Source of the DNA: Paenibacillus dendritiformis
Lineage (GTDB): Bacteria > Bacillota > Bacilli > Paenibacillales > Paenibacillaceae
DNA: 64,000 bases
Assembly (NCBI RefSeq): GCF_945605565.1
Contig: NZ_OX216966.1
Location: 3,526,001-3,590,000, forward strand
Direction: 5' to 3'
Positions 36,317 through 44,425 of this stretch are shown in pieces. The stretch's first letter is position 1; each line of letters begins with the position of its first letter. The notes beneath the pieces are model-generated. The model searched no databases. It was not told the origin of the DNA and saw only the letters and a program-made list of their open reading frames with translations. Both the position numbers and the translations under genes were made by a program.

Positions 36317-37567
36317 TTATTTGTATTCGATACGATAGTTGGAAAGGGCATGGTTACCCCTTGATAAGCTTGCACGAGCTGCGGACGCCATATCCTTACG
36401 TTCTAAAGTTCGGCTCCACCAGGTCAGCAGTGCGGCGGCCGCGACCATCAACGAGCCAATCCAGGCGGTATGAATCAGGCCAAGATGACCAGTGACGATC
36501 CCGCCCAGATACGCGCCAAGCGCAATGCCGGCGTTGAAGGCGGCAATGTTGACCGACGAAGCGACGTCAACGGCTTGCGGCGCATACCGTTCCGCCAGCA
36601 TCACGACATACACCTGCAATCCCGGCACGTTCATAAAAGCCAGAAGCCCCATGCAGAAGATCGTGATCAGCCCGGCCACCTTAAACGGTGCCGTGAATGT
36701 GAGAAGAAGCAAAATGGCCGCCTGAATCAGGAACATATACAGCAAGGCAGATAATGGCTTGCGGTTGGCCGCTTTGCCTCCGATCACATTGCCGATGGCA
36801 ATGGCGATGCCGTAGAGCAGCAAAATCAGGGCTACGGTAGATTCTTTAAAACCGGTAATGTCATGTAGCAGCGGCGACAGGTAGGTGAAGACCACAAACG
36901 TTCCTCCATATCCGAGCGCAGTTACGAGAAAGGCAAGCAGCAACCTGCCATTAGTAACGATTTTCACCTGGTCGCGGATTGGCGTGCGGACGCCTTTGCG
37001 AAGATTGCCTGGGACCAGGATCAAATTGGCAATCAATGCGATAATACCGACGATCACGATTGCAGCAAACGCAGCTCTCCAGCCAAGCTGCTGGCCGATA
37101 AACGTCCCCAGCGGCACACCGGTGACGGTCGCCACCGTGAGGCCGGAGAACATAATAGATATGGCACTTGCCCTGCGGTCCTCGGCAACCAAATCCGCCG
37201 CAATCGTAGACCCGATGGACATAAACACGCCATGGGACAAAGCAGATATGATGCGTGCCGTCAGCAGCAAGCCGATCCCGGTGGATGCTGCCGCCAGGCT
37301 GTTGCCAATAATAAACACTAGCATGATACCGATAAGCAGCATCTTGCGCGGTACGCCCGACGTTAAAGAGGTTAGAATCGGCGCCCCAAAAGTGACGCCC
37401 AGTGCATATAACGTAACGGTTAACCCGGCGACGGTCACCGAAATATGCAGGTCATTAGCGATCAGGGGAAGCAGTCCGACACTGATAAATTCAGTGGTAC
37501 CGATCGCAAACGCGCTGATGGCTAAAGCTAACAAGGCAAAGGTTGCGCGTTTTTTATCTAAAGACAT
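36317..37567 (-). CDS. MFS transporter, DHA1-type
   Basis: 416 residues with 12 predicted membrane helices. N-terminal half: FAIGTTEFISVGLLPLIA and LTARIISALSHGVFMSIGS (motif near helix 4-5), then GVPLGTFIGQQLGWRAAF. This matches YdhP/AraJ-like drug or sugar efflux proteins. RBS AGGAGTG before the ATG. Co-directional with the aldo/keto reductase; a detoxification pair (reduce, export) is plausible. Confidence 0.88.
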   Translation of the reverse strand: MSLDKKRATFALLALAISAFAIGTTEFISVGLLPLIANDLHISVTVAGLTVTLYALGVTFGAPILTSLTSGVPRKMLLIGIMLVFIIGNSLAAASTGIGLLLTARIISALSHGVFMSIGSTIAADLVAEDRRASAISIMFSGLTVATVTGVPLGTFIGQQLGWRAAFAAIVIVGIIALIANLILVPGNLRKGVRTPIRDQVKIVTNGRLLLAFLVTALGYGGTFVVFTYLSPLLHDITGFKESTVALILLLYGIAIAIGNVIGGKAANRKPLSALLYMFLIQAAILLLLTFTAPFKVAGLITIFCMGLLAFMNVPGLQVYVVMLAERYAPQAVDVASSVNIAAFNAGIALGAYLGGIVTGHLGLIHTAWIGSLMVAAAALLTWWSRTLERKDMASAARASLSRGNHALSNYRIEYK

Positions 37568-37671
37568 GGTTTATTCCCACTCCTATATTTTGTTTTTATC
37601 TAACGATTGAGTTACATGATAGTAGTACCGGCCGGTAAATGTTATTATGTACCCATTGCAGTGTTTTGAAC

Positions 37672-37693
37672 AGTACGTACTTTTTAGTACTAT
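37672..37693. promoter_or_regulatory. Probable HxlR operator
   Basis: AGTACGTACTTTTTAGTACT: repeated GTAC boxes with dyad symmetry between the divergent MFS and HxlR genes. The centre-A/T spacing resembles the GCACaaaaaaGTGC site before the second HxlR gene (52470). Confidence 0.55.
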
Positions 37694-37734
37694 AGGCACC
37701 AAAAAGTGCCCATGGATTTTGAGGAGGCGTCATT

Positions 37735-38181
37735 ATGGAGAAAAAGAAATACAACATCTCGGTTGAAGCTACGCTGGAAGTGATCGGAGGCAAATGGAAG
37801 TGTGTGATCCTGTGCCATCTGACCCACGGCAAGAAGCGGACAAGCGATTTGCGGCGGCTGATGCCGTCCATTACGCAGAAAATGCTTACGCAGCAGCTCA
37901 GGGAGCTGGAGGAGGACGGCATCGTAAACCGAATGATATATCATCAGGTTCCGCCCAAAGTGGAATATGAGCTAACTGAATACGGCTGGAGCTTGAAACC
38001 GATTCTCGACTCTCTCTGTATGTGGGGAGAGAATCATATTATTAAAGAGTACGGTGACAAATTTGCCGTATTGGAAGATAATATTCTCAACAACAAGGAC
38101 ATCGGCCTCGCGACCGAAATGGATAAATCGCCGAAGGAAAAGGAAACGAAACAGGGGCAGGGAATGGAACGAACCAATTGA
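37735..38181 (+). CDS. HxlR-family regulator
   Basis: 148 residues. Winged HTH of HxlR/YodB type: TLEVIGGKWKCVILCHL, RTSDLRRLMPSITQKMLTQQ, LRELEEDGIVNR and VPPKVEYELTEYG. Cys at CVILC could be redox active as in YodB, but this is not established. Divergent from the MFS-AKR operon, it probably represses it; inducer likely an electrophile or aldehyde (inference). Confidence 0.88.
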   Translation: MEKKKYNISVEATLEVIGGKWKCVILCHLTHGKKRTSDLRRLMPSITQKMLTQQLRELEEDGIVNRMIYHQVPPKVEYELTEYGWSLKPILDSLCMWGENHIIKEYGDKFAVLEDNILNNKDIGLATEMDKSPKEKETKQGQGMERTN

Positions 38182-38229
38182 GGGAAGCTTTGAAGGATCT
38201 TTCAGCAACCATGATGGATATGATGGTGT

Positions 38230-38300
38230 AATAAACTTGGATGCAGCCACCCGGCACTAGTGTCTTATGCCGCTTGGACGTCGTGAATGCGGGAACGTTA
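38230..38300 (+). repeat. attC-like site 15a (right half)
   Basis: CACTAGTGTCTTATGCCGCTT, GGACGTCGTGAATGCGGGAACGTTACCTGAAA. Type A right end without a left half; it follows the HxlR gene. Confidence 0.55.
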
Positions 38301-38370
38301 CCTGAAAGGGATGCGAACGCTCGTACGTAGTTGCAAATAAAGGTAAAATATAACTACAATTGAATCTTGG
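38301..38370 (+). promoter_or_regulatory. Copy of the holin-like toxin promoter/leader
   Basis: TCGTAC, 17-bp spacer, TAAAAT, then ATAACTACAATTGAATCTTG, nearly the same as the toxin leader at 42867-42930, but the toxin gene is absent: the leader runs straight into attC-like site 15b. A promoter of this kind could drive the DUF695 gene downstream. Confidence 0.55.
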
Positions 38371-38398
38371 GTAGGCATTCGTAAATACAAGAACGTTA
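38371..38398 (+). repeat. attC-like site 15b (right half)
   Basis: GTAGGCATTCGTAAATACAA then GAACGTTAGGCGAAAT. GTTAGGC is an exact GTTRRRY core. Confidence 0.6.
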
Positions 38399-38429
38399 GG
38401 CGAAATTTCCTGAGGAGGTAAAGATCTAT

Positions 38430-39161
38430 ATGTCTGATCATTGGGATATTTATTTCTGTGATATTGAAGGTAAGTTTTCATCAATTGTACTGGATATGGA
38501 TATCTGGAAGGAGATTGAGAAATCGGAGTATCCTCATCCCATGGTTATAAGAATACCAATTAAGAACCCTGGAAAAAGCGGTACTCCAATTCATGAAGAA
38601 GCTGAATTACTCAACGACCTCGAAGACAAAATCACTAATGAGATTTCAGGTTTTGGATTTATTGTTGGCAGGATAACTACTGATGGGTTACGGGATGTAG
38701 TTTATTATTTTTCTAAACCATACGAGCTGGAAAAAGTAGCAGAAAAGTATTTCATTGAACATGGATATGAGATTCAGGTACATGGTATCGAAGAAGAAAA
38801 TCTTTGGGATTTTTATTTTGAGTATCTTTACCCCAACAAATATCAACTTCAACATATGGGGAATAGAAAAGTTGTCGAACAGTTACGAGAGTCAGGGGAT
38901 ACATTTGAAAATTCGAGAAAGGTTGATCACTGGATCTATTTTCAATCTATTGAAGACAAAGAAAATTTTGATGCCAAGGTTAAACTTTTGGGATTCGAAA
39001 TCGACTCCGATCCTTCAAGTGACGAAAAAATTTATTCTTATATCTATCGTTCCGATTATGTCGACTTTCATTCGATAAATGAAGTTACGGATATCCTTGT
39101 TGATTTAGCAGGAGAATGTAATGGTGAATATGATGGATGGGGAACGACGGTAGTTAAGTAG
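38430..39161 (+). CDS. DUF695 + RraB-like two-domain protein
   Basis: 243 residues. First ~125 residues match DUF695: HWDIYFCDIEGKFSSIVLDM, then EEAELLNDLEDKI and GRITTDGLRDVVYYF. The rest resembles RraB (ribonuclease E inhibitor): VVEQLRESGDTFENSRKVDHW, a LYFQ-like WIYFQSIEDKENFDAKV, and ECNGEYDGWGTTVV. RNase E-type targets are uncertain in Firmicutes, so the role of the RraB-like domain is open. RBS GAGGAGG. Sits after attC-like site 15b and before site 16. Confidence 0.8.
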   Translation: MSDHWDIYFCDIEGKFSSIVLDMDIWKEIEKSEYPHPMVIRIPIKNPGKSGTPIHEEAELLNDLEDKITNEISGFGFIVGRITTDGLRDVVYYFSKPYELEKVAEKYFIEHGYEIQVHGIEEENLWDFYFEYLYPNKYQLQHMGNRKVVEQLRESGDTFENSRKVDHWIYFQSIEDKENFDAKVKLLGFEIDSDPSSDEKIYSYIYRSDYVDFHSINEVTDILVDLAGECNGEYDGWGTTVVK

Positions 39162-39184
39162 ATTTGAGGAAGATGAAACTTTGC

Positions 39185-39250
39185 TTAACACCGTATTCAC
39201 GCTGCGGGGTTTTCGCCCTATGGTTGTCAGATGTATAAGCATGACACATC
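39185..39250 (+). repeat. attC-like site 16 (left half)
   Basis: TAACACCGTATTCACGCTGC, GGGGTTTTCGCCCTATGG, TTGTCAGATGTATAAGCATG. The right half is missing; a gene fragment starts within a few bases. Confidence 0.65.
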
Positions 39251-39253
39251 GTC

Positions 39254-39397
39254 TTTGTGAATGATTTAACCAGATTATCAGTAATCATTGATGGAATAAG
39301 AACAGGGCAGTTAGAGCGTTTGAAAGAGAAATTCTTATTCACTCTTCGAGAATATTTGCTTCGGGAGGGAGTTAAAGAGAATTTGATAGCTACATAA
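39254..39397 (+). pseudogene. DUF6933-like protein fragment
   Basis: 47 codons without a start: FVNDLTRLSVIIDGIRTGQL, RLKEKFLFTLREYLLREGVK. The F/VND.(S/T)R and L..EG(I/V).E pattern resembles the C-terminal half of small DUF6933 proteins. It abuts the left-half repeat, so the N-terminal part was lost with the repeat's right side. Confidence 0.45.
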
Positions 39398-39779
39398 CGA
39401 TGAAGGAAGTCACGTTTTTCATTGAAGATGTTTTTCCGCTTATTTATTTGAAGCTTATTGCCGAAGGACCAGAGCCGATGCAGCTTGTAAAACATCTGAA
39501 TGGTCGACGAATTCCCTGCAAAAAACAATCCCGGCGACGCAACGCAATCGGTGAACGCCATTTTTGCATGTTAGGCATAAATAACAGTTTTCAAGAGTCA
39601 GGCCGTAAGTCTGCCGGTTATCCGATGACTTGCGGCTTTCATGTTATCCGTAAGTGTGAACATAATAAAGTATTCGTTAACATAATAATGAATAGATATT
39701 CAGCTTGTTTGTTGTAAGCGCTTAACAATCTATAAGCATTTCGATCCATAAATATCCAAAAGTCTGGAGGGGGCCCCGC
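39398..39779. other. Intergenic before the acylase
   Basis: A 105-codon frame (from 39400) has no family character and no RBS, so I leave it out. GTTAGGCATAA at 39570 resembles a right core but lacks the arm. A LacI-type palindrome sits at 39712. Confidence 0.4.
39712..39728. promoter_or_regulatory. LacI/CcpA-type operator-like palindrome
   Basis: TTGTAAGCGCTTAACAA, a 17-bp near-perfect dyad with the central GCGC typical of LacI-family sites, 52 bp upstream of the acylase gene. It departs by one position from the usual cre consensus. Confidence 0.45.
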
Positions 39780-42188
39780 ATGAAGCTTTTGGCCGCAGTG
39801 ACCGTTCCGAGCGTCAAACGGCGCAAGAAACGCTGGCCGCGCGTTACCGGAATCATTTTTTTGGTTTTAGTTCTTTTGATTGCCTGCGCAGGGGGATACG
39901 TATATTGGTTCGTGAATAAAAGTCTGCCTGTCGTTCAGGGGAAACTCAACATTTCTGGACTGGAAAAGGAGGTGACGGTATGGAGGGATGCTTCCGGCGT
40001 TCCGCATATCGAGGCGCAAAACGAACATGATCTCTACATCGCCCAAGGTTACGTAACGGCGCAGGACCGCATGTTCCAGATGGATTTGAGCCGCAGGCAG
40101 GCTTCCGGGCAGCTTAGTGAAGTGGTGGGGGCTAAGGCTATCGACCGCGATAAATTTTTCCGTGCGTTCAGTTTGCGGCGGGCGGCAGAGGTTTCTCTTG
40201 AAGCTTACTCGAAAGAGTCCAGACAGGTGCTGCAATGGTATGCGGATGGCGTCAACAATTACATCAAACATGCCAAAGCCGCCAGGTCGCTGCCGGTCGA
40301 ATTTGCGATATTGGGGTATGAACCCGCGGAATGGCAGCCTGTGGACTCCTTGACGATTGGCAAATACATGGCCTATGATCTGGCAGGCAACTGGGAGGGG
40401 CAGGCTTTCAGATATGCCATGGCGCAGAAGCTGTCCTCCGAGAAATTTCAGTCGGTTATGCCAACCTATCCGAAGGATGGTGCATTGATCATCCAGGCGC
40501 TAACAGAACATCCGGTCGATCTGACAGCACTGGCTGCCACCGCGGTTCCGCGGGATCCGTTTAACGGCAGCAACAACTGGGTCGTATCGGGAGAGAAATC
40601 GGCATCCGGCAAGCCGATGCTGGCCAATGACCCGCATCTGGGCCTAAGTACGCCGTCCATCTGGTATGAGACGCATCTCTCGGCGCCAGAGCTGAACGTG
40701 AGCGGCGTGATTTTTGCGGGCGTTCCGGGGATCATTCTCGGGCATAACGACATGATAGCCTGGGGGGTGACGAATCTGAGTCCGGACGTGCAGGATCTCT
40801 ATATTGAAAAAAGAAACCCGGACAATCCGCATCAATTCGAATATATGGGCAAATGGGAGGATGCCAAGGTTTATAAAGAGGAAATTAAGGTAAAAGGCGA
40901 GGATCCGGTGCCGTATGAAGTTGTCGTGACCCGGCATGGGCCGATTATCTCTGAATTCGCGCATGACCAGCGGCAGGAAACGGCGCTTGCGATGAAGTGG
41001 ACCGCCCTGAATGCAACGACAGAGCTCGAAGCGGTTCAGATGTTCGCGAAAGCGCGGAACTGGGAGGATTTCAAGCAGGCGTTGGAACATTTTGAAGCAC
41101 CTGCTCAAAATTTTGTTTTTGCTTCTACGGACGGCACGATTGCCTACCGTGGGAACGGCCTGATTCCGATCCGCAAAAAAGGCGACGGTTCGGTTCCGGT
41201 ACCGGGCTGGACCGATGAATTTGAGTGGACGGGATATATCCCATGGGATGAACTGCCCACAACCGTGAACCCAAAGGAAGGGTTTATCGCTACGGCGAAC
41301 AATAAAGTGATCGGCGACAGTTATCCGTATCATCTGACGGACGTCTGGTCCCAGCCATACCGCGAAGCGCGTATCCAGCAGGTGCTATCTGCCAAGGATA
41401 ATCTGACCGTAGAGGATATGAAAAAACTTCAATTTGACCGCCATAACCTTCATGCGGAAGAGTTTTTGGATGAGCTGATTGCCAAGATCAAAGACTCGCC
41501 GGATTTGCGGCAGATCGACCGGGATACGCTTTCGCTTTTGCAAGACTGGAATAAAGTGAATGATCCGGAACAAGCTGCGCCGCTTGGCTATGAGCTGTGG
41601 ATGCAGAGTTTTGATGATGTGCTGTTCAAACCCGAAATCAACGCTGACATGATGGAGCTGTTTAACAATAAGTCCGTCGTAAAGGATGAAATGCTCCGCA
41701 GGGCGCTTCAGGGTGAGCGGGAGCCATGGATCGACGAAAAAGGCGGAATCGAAAAGGTTGCGCTGCAGGCATTTCAGCTGGCTGCGGATCAGGCTGCTTC
41801 TCTGCAGGGCAAACTTCCGGACAAATGGCGATGGGGCAAGTTCCATCAGGTGGATTTTGCCCATCCTCTTAGCGCTGTGAAGCCGTTGGATCTGATATTT
41901 AACGCCAAGTCTGTCCCGATGGGCGGCGGCCGTGTCACCGTCGGGGCTGCAGGTTGGAATGCAGAGAGCGGCGAAGTCACCCATGGGGCACCATGGCGAA
42001 CGGTCATCGATATGTCCGATCCGACCCGCTCGTTGAATGTGGTGGGACCCGGCCAATCCGGACATGTGCTGAGCAAGTGGTACCATGACCAGGTGGACGA
42101 TTGGACTACCGGACAATACCACATCACGAGTAACGTACCGAATGAATATCGAAAGGCAGGAAATGAGCTGAAATTGGTGCCGGAATGA
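39780..42188 (+). CDS. Penicillin acylase family (Ntn-hydrolase) protein
   Basis: 802 residues. An N-terminal membrane anchor (about 22-46) puts the enzyme outside. A-chain motifs: GVPHIEAQNEHDLYIAQGYV, AQDRMFQMDLSRR. Autocleavage should occur before Ser264 in FNGSNNWVVSG, freeing the catalytic Ser as N-terminus of the B-chain; downstream LANDPHLGLSTPSIWYE and the Asn in WGVTNLSPDVQDLY complete the site. Family members cleave penicillin side chains or acyl-homoserine lactones; the substrate is open. RBS GGAGGGGG. Confidence 0.9.
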   Translation: MKLLAAVTVPSVKRRKKRWPRVTGIIFLVLVLLIACAGGYVYWFVNKSLPVVQGKLNISGLEKEVTVWRDASGVPHIEAQNEHDLYIAQGYVTAQDRMFQMDLSRRQASGQLSEVVGAKAIDRDKFFRAFSLRRAAEVSLEAYSKESRQVLQWYADGVNNYIKHAKAARSLPVEFAILGYEPAEWQPVDSLTIGKYMAYDLAGNWEGQAFRYAMAQKLSSEKFQSVMPTYPKDGALIIQALTEHPVDLTALAATAVPRDPFNGSNNWVVSGEKSASGKPMLANDPHLGLSTPSIWYETHLSAPELNVSGVIFAGVPGIILGHNDMIAWGVTNLSPDVQDLYIEKRNPDNPHQFEYMGKWEDAKVYKEEIKVKGEDPVPYEVVVTRHGPIISEFAHDQRQETALAMKWTALNATTELEAVQMFAKARNWEDFKQALEHFEAPAQNFVFASTDGTIAYRGNGLIPIRKKGDGSVPVPGWTDEFEWTGYIPWDELPTTVNPKEGFIATANNKVIGDSYPYHLTDVWSQPYREARIQQVLSAKDNLTVEDMKKLQFDRHNLHAEEFLDELIAKIKDSPDLRQIDRDTLSLLQDWNKVNDPEQAAPLGYELWMQSFDDVLFKPEINADMMELFNNKSVVKDEMLRRALQGEREPWIDEKGGIEKVALQAFQLAADQAASLQGKLPDKWRWGKFHQVDFAHPLSAVKPLDLIFNAKSVPMGGGRVTVGAAGWNAESGEVTHGAPWRTVIDMSDPTRSLNVVGPGQSGHVLSKWYHDQVDDWTTGQYHITSNVPNEYRKAGNELKLVPE

Positions 42189-42220
42189 GAGAAAGCTGTC
42201 ATATATTTTGTACTTTGAAG

Positions 42221-42245
42221 CAGCCCTAATGCGGGCTGTTTTTTT
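42221..42245 (+). terminator. Rho-independent terminator
   Basis: CAGCCC / GGGCTG stem with a short loop and TTTTTTT, 33 bp after the acylase stop. Confidence 0.85.
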
Positions 42246-42269
42246 ACCCTGGAAAACGACAACAGCACA

Positions 42270-42345
42270 TAACACTGTATTGGGAGAAGCTCGTTCAACG
42301 AACGTCTCAGCCTAAGATAAGAGTTAGCAAGGAGGGGGCGTTTTG
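42270..42345 (+). repeat. attC-like site 17 (type B, degraded)
   Basis: CATAACACTGTATTGGGAG at the left and CTCAGCCTAAGATAAGAGTT then GGAGGGGGCG inside. The right end is lost. Confidence 0.5.
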
Positions 42346-42429
42346 TGCTTTTGATGAATTCCGAACGATAAAGAGCAAACGTAGGAGGTTGTTCCTATGA
42401 AGAACCAATTTGACGATTAGTGTGAGGGC

Positions 42430-42582
42430 ATGACGATGACGAAGAAGCTATATTATCAATCTTATGAATCCTACTATATCCGGGAGTGGAAGACACGAAT
42501 CACTCGAAAAGTGGAGCGGGAGGATGGAACTTTGTTTTTTGGCACCTGCGGTTCAATGCTTCTTAGAAGAGATTCAATTTAA
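42430..42582 (+). pseudogene. AlaX-type alanyl-tRNA editing protein, N-terminal fragment
   Basis: 50 codons: KKLYYQSYESYYIREWKTRI, KVEREDGTLFF, as at the start of alanyl-tRNA editing (AlaX/ThrRS-SAD) proteins. The zinc-binding HxxxH region and the rest are absent. The GGTTGTTC..ATGAAG just before is an unrelated 7-codon frame. Confidence 0.5.
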
Positions 42583-42713
42583 CTTTGCATCGGGGCAAAG
42601 GCAACGGATGTGATAGATGAGGTATGAATGATCCAAAATGAATGAGTTCCATCAAAAGCTGCACACGAGAATCATCAATAAAATTATGTTTGTACGTCTT
42701 TTTCTAAGCATCA

Positions 42714-42756
42714 GAGACACTTCAATCTGCCGATAAGCAGAGGCGTGTCTCTTTTT
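42714..42756 (+). terminator. Terminator of the repeated module, copy 3
   Basis: GAGACAC / GTGTCTC with inner TCTGCC / AGCAGAG pairing, then TTTTT. Confidence 0.7.
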
Positions 42757-42769
42757 CTGTGTAGGATAA

Positions 42770-42797
42770 TTCCAATATTGCACAAGGCCGGTATACT
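42770..42797 (+). promoter_or_regulatory. Repeated promoter, copy 3
   Basis: TTCCAA, 16-bp spacer, TATACT, as in copies 1 and 2. It precedes the toxin promoter by about 75 bp. Confidence 0.5.
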
Positions 42798-42866
42798 GAA
42801 GGGAGAGTGAGCATTGCGGGATAGTGATATGGGGAAGAGAAAAGATCCAGGTTGTAATGAGAACGC

Positions 42867-42895
42867 TTGTACGCAGATGTGGAAGAAGGTAAAAT
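42867..42895 (+). promoter_or_regulatory. Promoter of the holin-like toxin
   Basis: TTGTAC, 17-bp spacer, TAAAAT: a good sigma-A promoter. The leader AACTACAATTGAATCTTGGG and the strong AAAGGAGGTG lead to the toxin ATG at 42952. Confidence 0.7.
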
Positions 42896-42951
42896 ATAAC
42901 TACAATTGAATCTTGGGTGGGCATGGTTTCCCTTCGAAAGGAGGTGAAGCC

Positions 42952-43080
42952 ATGGAAGTAAAAGATGCAATAACGATCATGCTCTTCTTTAGAACATTGA
43001 AACAAAAATTTATTGGAAAGAAATTTCGAAGATGGCATCCCCATCAGATAACATCGTATCTACGCTGCGGGCCGCCCTAG
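42952..43080 (+). CDS. Holin-like type I toxin, altered C-terminus
   Basis: 42 codons. The start MEVKDAITIMLFF with AAAGGAGGTG is the signature of putative holin-like toxins (TxpA/BsrG-like) of Bacilli, short membrane peptides kept silent by antisense RNA. After residue 13 the usual hydrophobic helix and Lys-rich tail are replaced: RTLKQKFIGKKFRRW, and the last ten codons are read from attC-like site 18. The peptide is probably inactive. No antisense RNA promoter could be assigned with confidence. Confidence 0.6.
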   Translation: MEVKDAITIMLFFRTLKQKFIGKKFRRWHPHQITSYLRCGPP

Positions 43081-43108
43081 TGCGCAAGAAGAAGTATGCG
43101 GAGAAGCA
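43049..43108 (+). repeat. attC-like site 18 (left half), cut by IS630 remnant
   Basis: AGATAACATCGTATCTACGC, TGCGGGCCGCCCTAGTGCGC, AGTATGCGGAGAAGCAGAATC. Left arm GTATCTACG is perfect; the IS630-type gene follows where the right half should be. Confidence 0.65.
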
Positions 43109-43700
43109 GAATCGCCGATGTACGAGCGACTTCAAACTGTGAGTTTACGATTAAAGGGCAAGTCTGTACGCGAGATTGCCACGATCATCTGTCGTTCGAA
43201 GAGAACCATTCGCCTCTACATCCGCGACTATGAAAAAGAAGGTTTGTCGGGTCTGGCCATGCGTTTCTCCCCCGGGCGATCCCCACGACTAACGAAAGAA
43301 CAGCTAGACGCATTAAAGCAAGTGATTGTGAATCAGGTACCAGCGGAAGTTGGATTCACTGCCAAATTCAATTGGACGTTGCAACTTATTGCAGACTACA
43401 TTAAGCGTACGTATGGATGTACCGTCGAAGAAACGTTTCCGACTCTAAAAAGGGGTTGAAAACGGCAAAATTCGTTATCTTTTGTTTGAAGATGAAAGCA
43501 TGATCCGAGACTATCAGGCCCTCCAACGAACGTGGTTTGAGAAGGGCAAACAACGGGTGATTCGGACAACCGGTAAAGATCGCGGCGTAAACCTGCTCGC
43601 CACCGTCGATTATTGCACGGTGTTGAAAGAACCTCAAGCAATCATTGACCGTCTCTGTGTGCGAATGGAGTCTAATAGAGCGGTGGATCTTTTTTGTTCA
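43109..43700 (+). mobile_element. IS630-family transposase remnant
   Basis: First frame from 43118: HTH part YERLQTVSLRLKGKSVREIA, RSKRTIRLYIRDYEKEGLSG, then a winged-helix segment to 43459. Second frame from 43482: LFEDESMIRDYQALQRTWFEKG with the DDE-type Glu/Asp environment, ending near 43690. The catalytic first Asp region and the C-terminal Glu part are missing, and a frameshift lies near 43455. No terminal inverted repeats were recognised, so borders are approximate. Inactive. Confidence 0.75.
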
Positions 43701-43725
43701 ACTTATACCAAGAGGGAGATTCTAT

Positions 43726-44292
43726 ATGCAACCTGATATAAATCAACTATATGAAAAATACCTAACCCTAAATATCCCCAATCCTTTTACATTGGAACAG
43801 ATCAGTGAAAGATTAATAAAACAATACTCGGCAACACAAGTAGACGTAAATAGATTTGCTGACTTAAAAAAAGACCCATGTGCAGATTTTCATACTGCCG
43901 TTGCAGCCTATCTATTCCGTAACAGTGACGGGGTAGAAAAACTTCTTACCCTTGAGTCTCCAGATGAAAAAATAGAATTTTACAAAGATTGTACATACGG
44001 AGATGGATGTAACCTTATACTTAATTCAGAAGATCATATATATATGTCGGGTGGAACAATACAAGTAGGAACAAAACTGTTATTAATTGAAATAGATATT
44101 TTTACAGGAATCGATAAAAAAGATATGGTTCCAGGCAAGGAAGAATTTAATGACTACTTAAAGGCATTATACTTAGCTGGATATATACATTTTGAAAATG
44201 ATTCATTCATCGAAAAAGCCCGCCAACGATATAGAGAAGGTTATAGATTGCGGTGGTTTGGGTCTGGAACTTCTGGAGAAACAACATTTTAA
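43726..44292 (+). CDS. Hypothetical protein
   Basis: 188 residues from ATG 43726, with AGAGGGAGA upstream; the longer in-frame extension is transposase-derived. Soluble: LYEKYLTLNIPNPFTLEQIS, FHTAVAAYLFRNSDGVEKLL, YGDGCNLILNSEDHIYMSGG, LLLIEIDIFTGIDKKDMVPG. No family recognised. The C-terminal ~20 residues (YRLRWFGSGTSGETTF) may be joined sequence, because a P-loop gene fragment starts right there. Confidence 0.6.
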   Translation: MQPDINQLYEKYLTLNIPNPFTLEQISERLIKQYSATQVDVNRFADLKKDPCADFHTAVAAYLFRNSDGVEKLLTLESPDEKIEFYKDCTYGDGCNLILNSEDHIYMSGGTIQVGTKLLLIEIDIFTGIDKKDMVPGKEEFNDYLKALYLAGYIHFENDSFIEKARQRYREGYRLRWFGSGTSGETTF

Positions 44293-44402
44293 TATTATTT
44301 GGCCCGCAGGCAGTTGGAAAAATGACAGTAGGACAAAGCCTAGCAAACCTTACAAATTTCAAGCTTGTAGCAAAGATGATAAAAGAAGAACTTAATCTTT
44401 AG
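44286..44402 (+). pseudogene. P-loop NTPase fragment
   Basis: 38 codons: ILILFGPQAVGKMTVGQSLA, NLTNFKLVAKMIKEELNL, stop. GPQAVGKMT is a Walker A of small AAA/kinase-like proteins that normally run ~180 residues; the body is deleted. Confidence 0.55.
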
Positions 44403-44425
44403 AAAAGCTCTCGAGGAGGAACACG

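Noticed and set aside
35392..36495. 367-codon plus-strand frame over the aldo/keto reductase
   Set aside because: Starts inside the tRNA fragment and runs antisense to a well-supported reductase.
39400..39717. 105-codon plus-strand frame before the acylase
   Set aside because: Repeats of basic residues with no RBS and no recognisable family; begins in a decayed gene.
41385..42275. Minus-strand frame of ~296 codons opposite the acylase
   Set aside because: Shadow of a clear Ntn-hydrolase gene.
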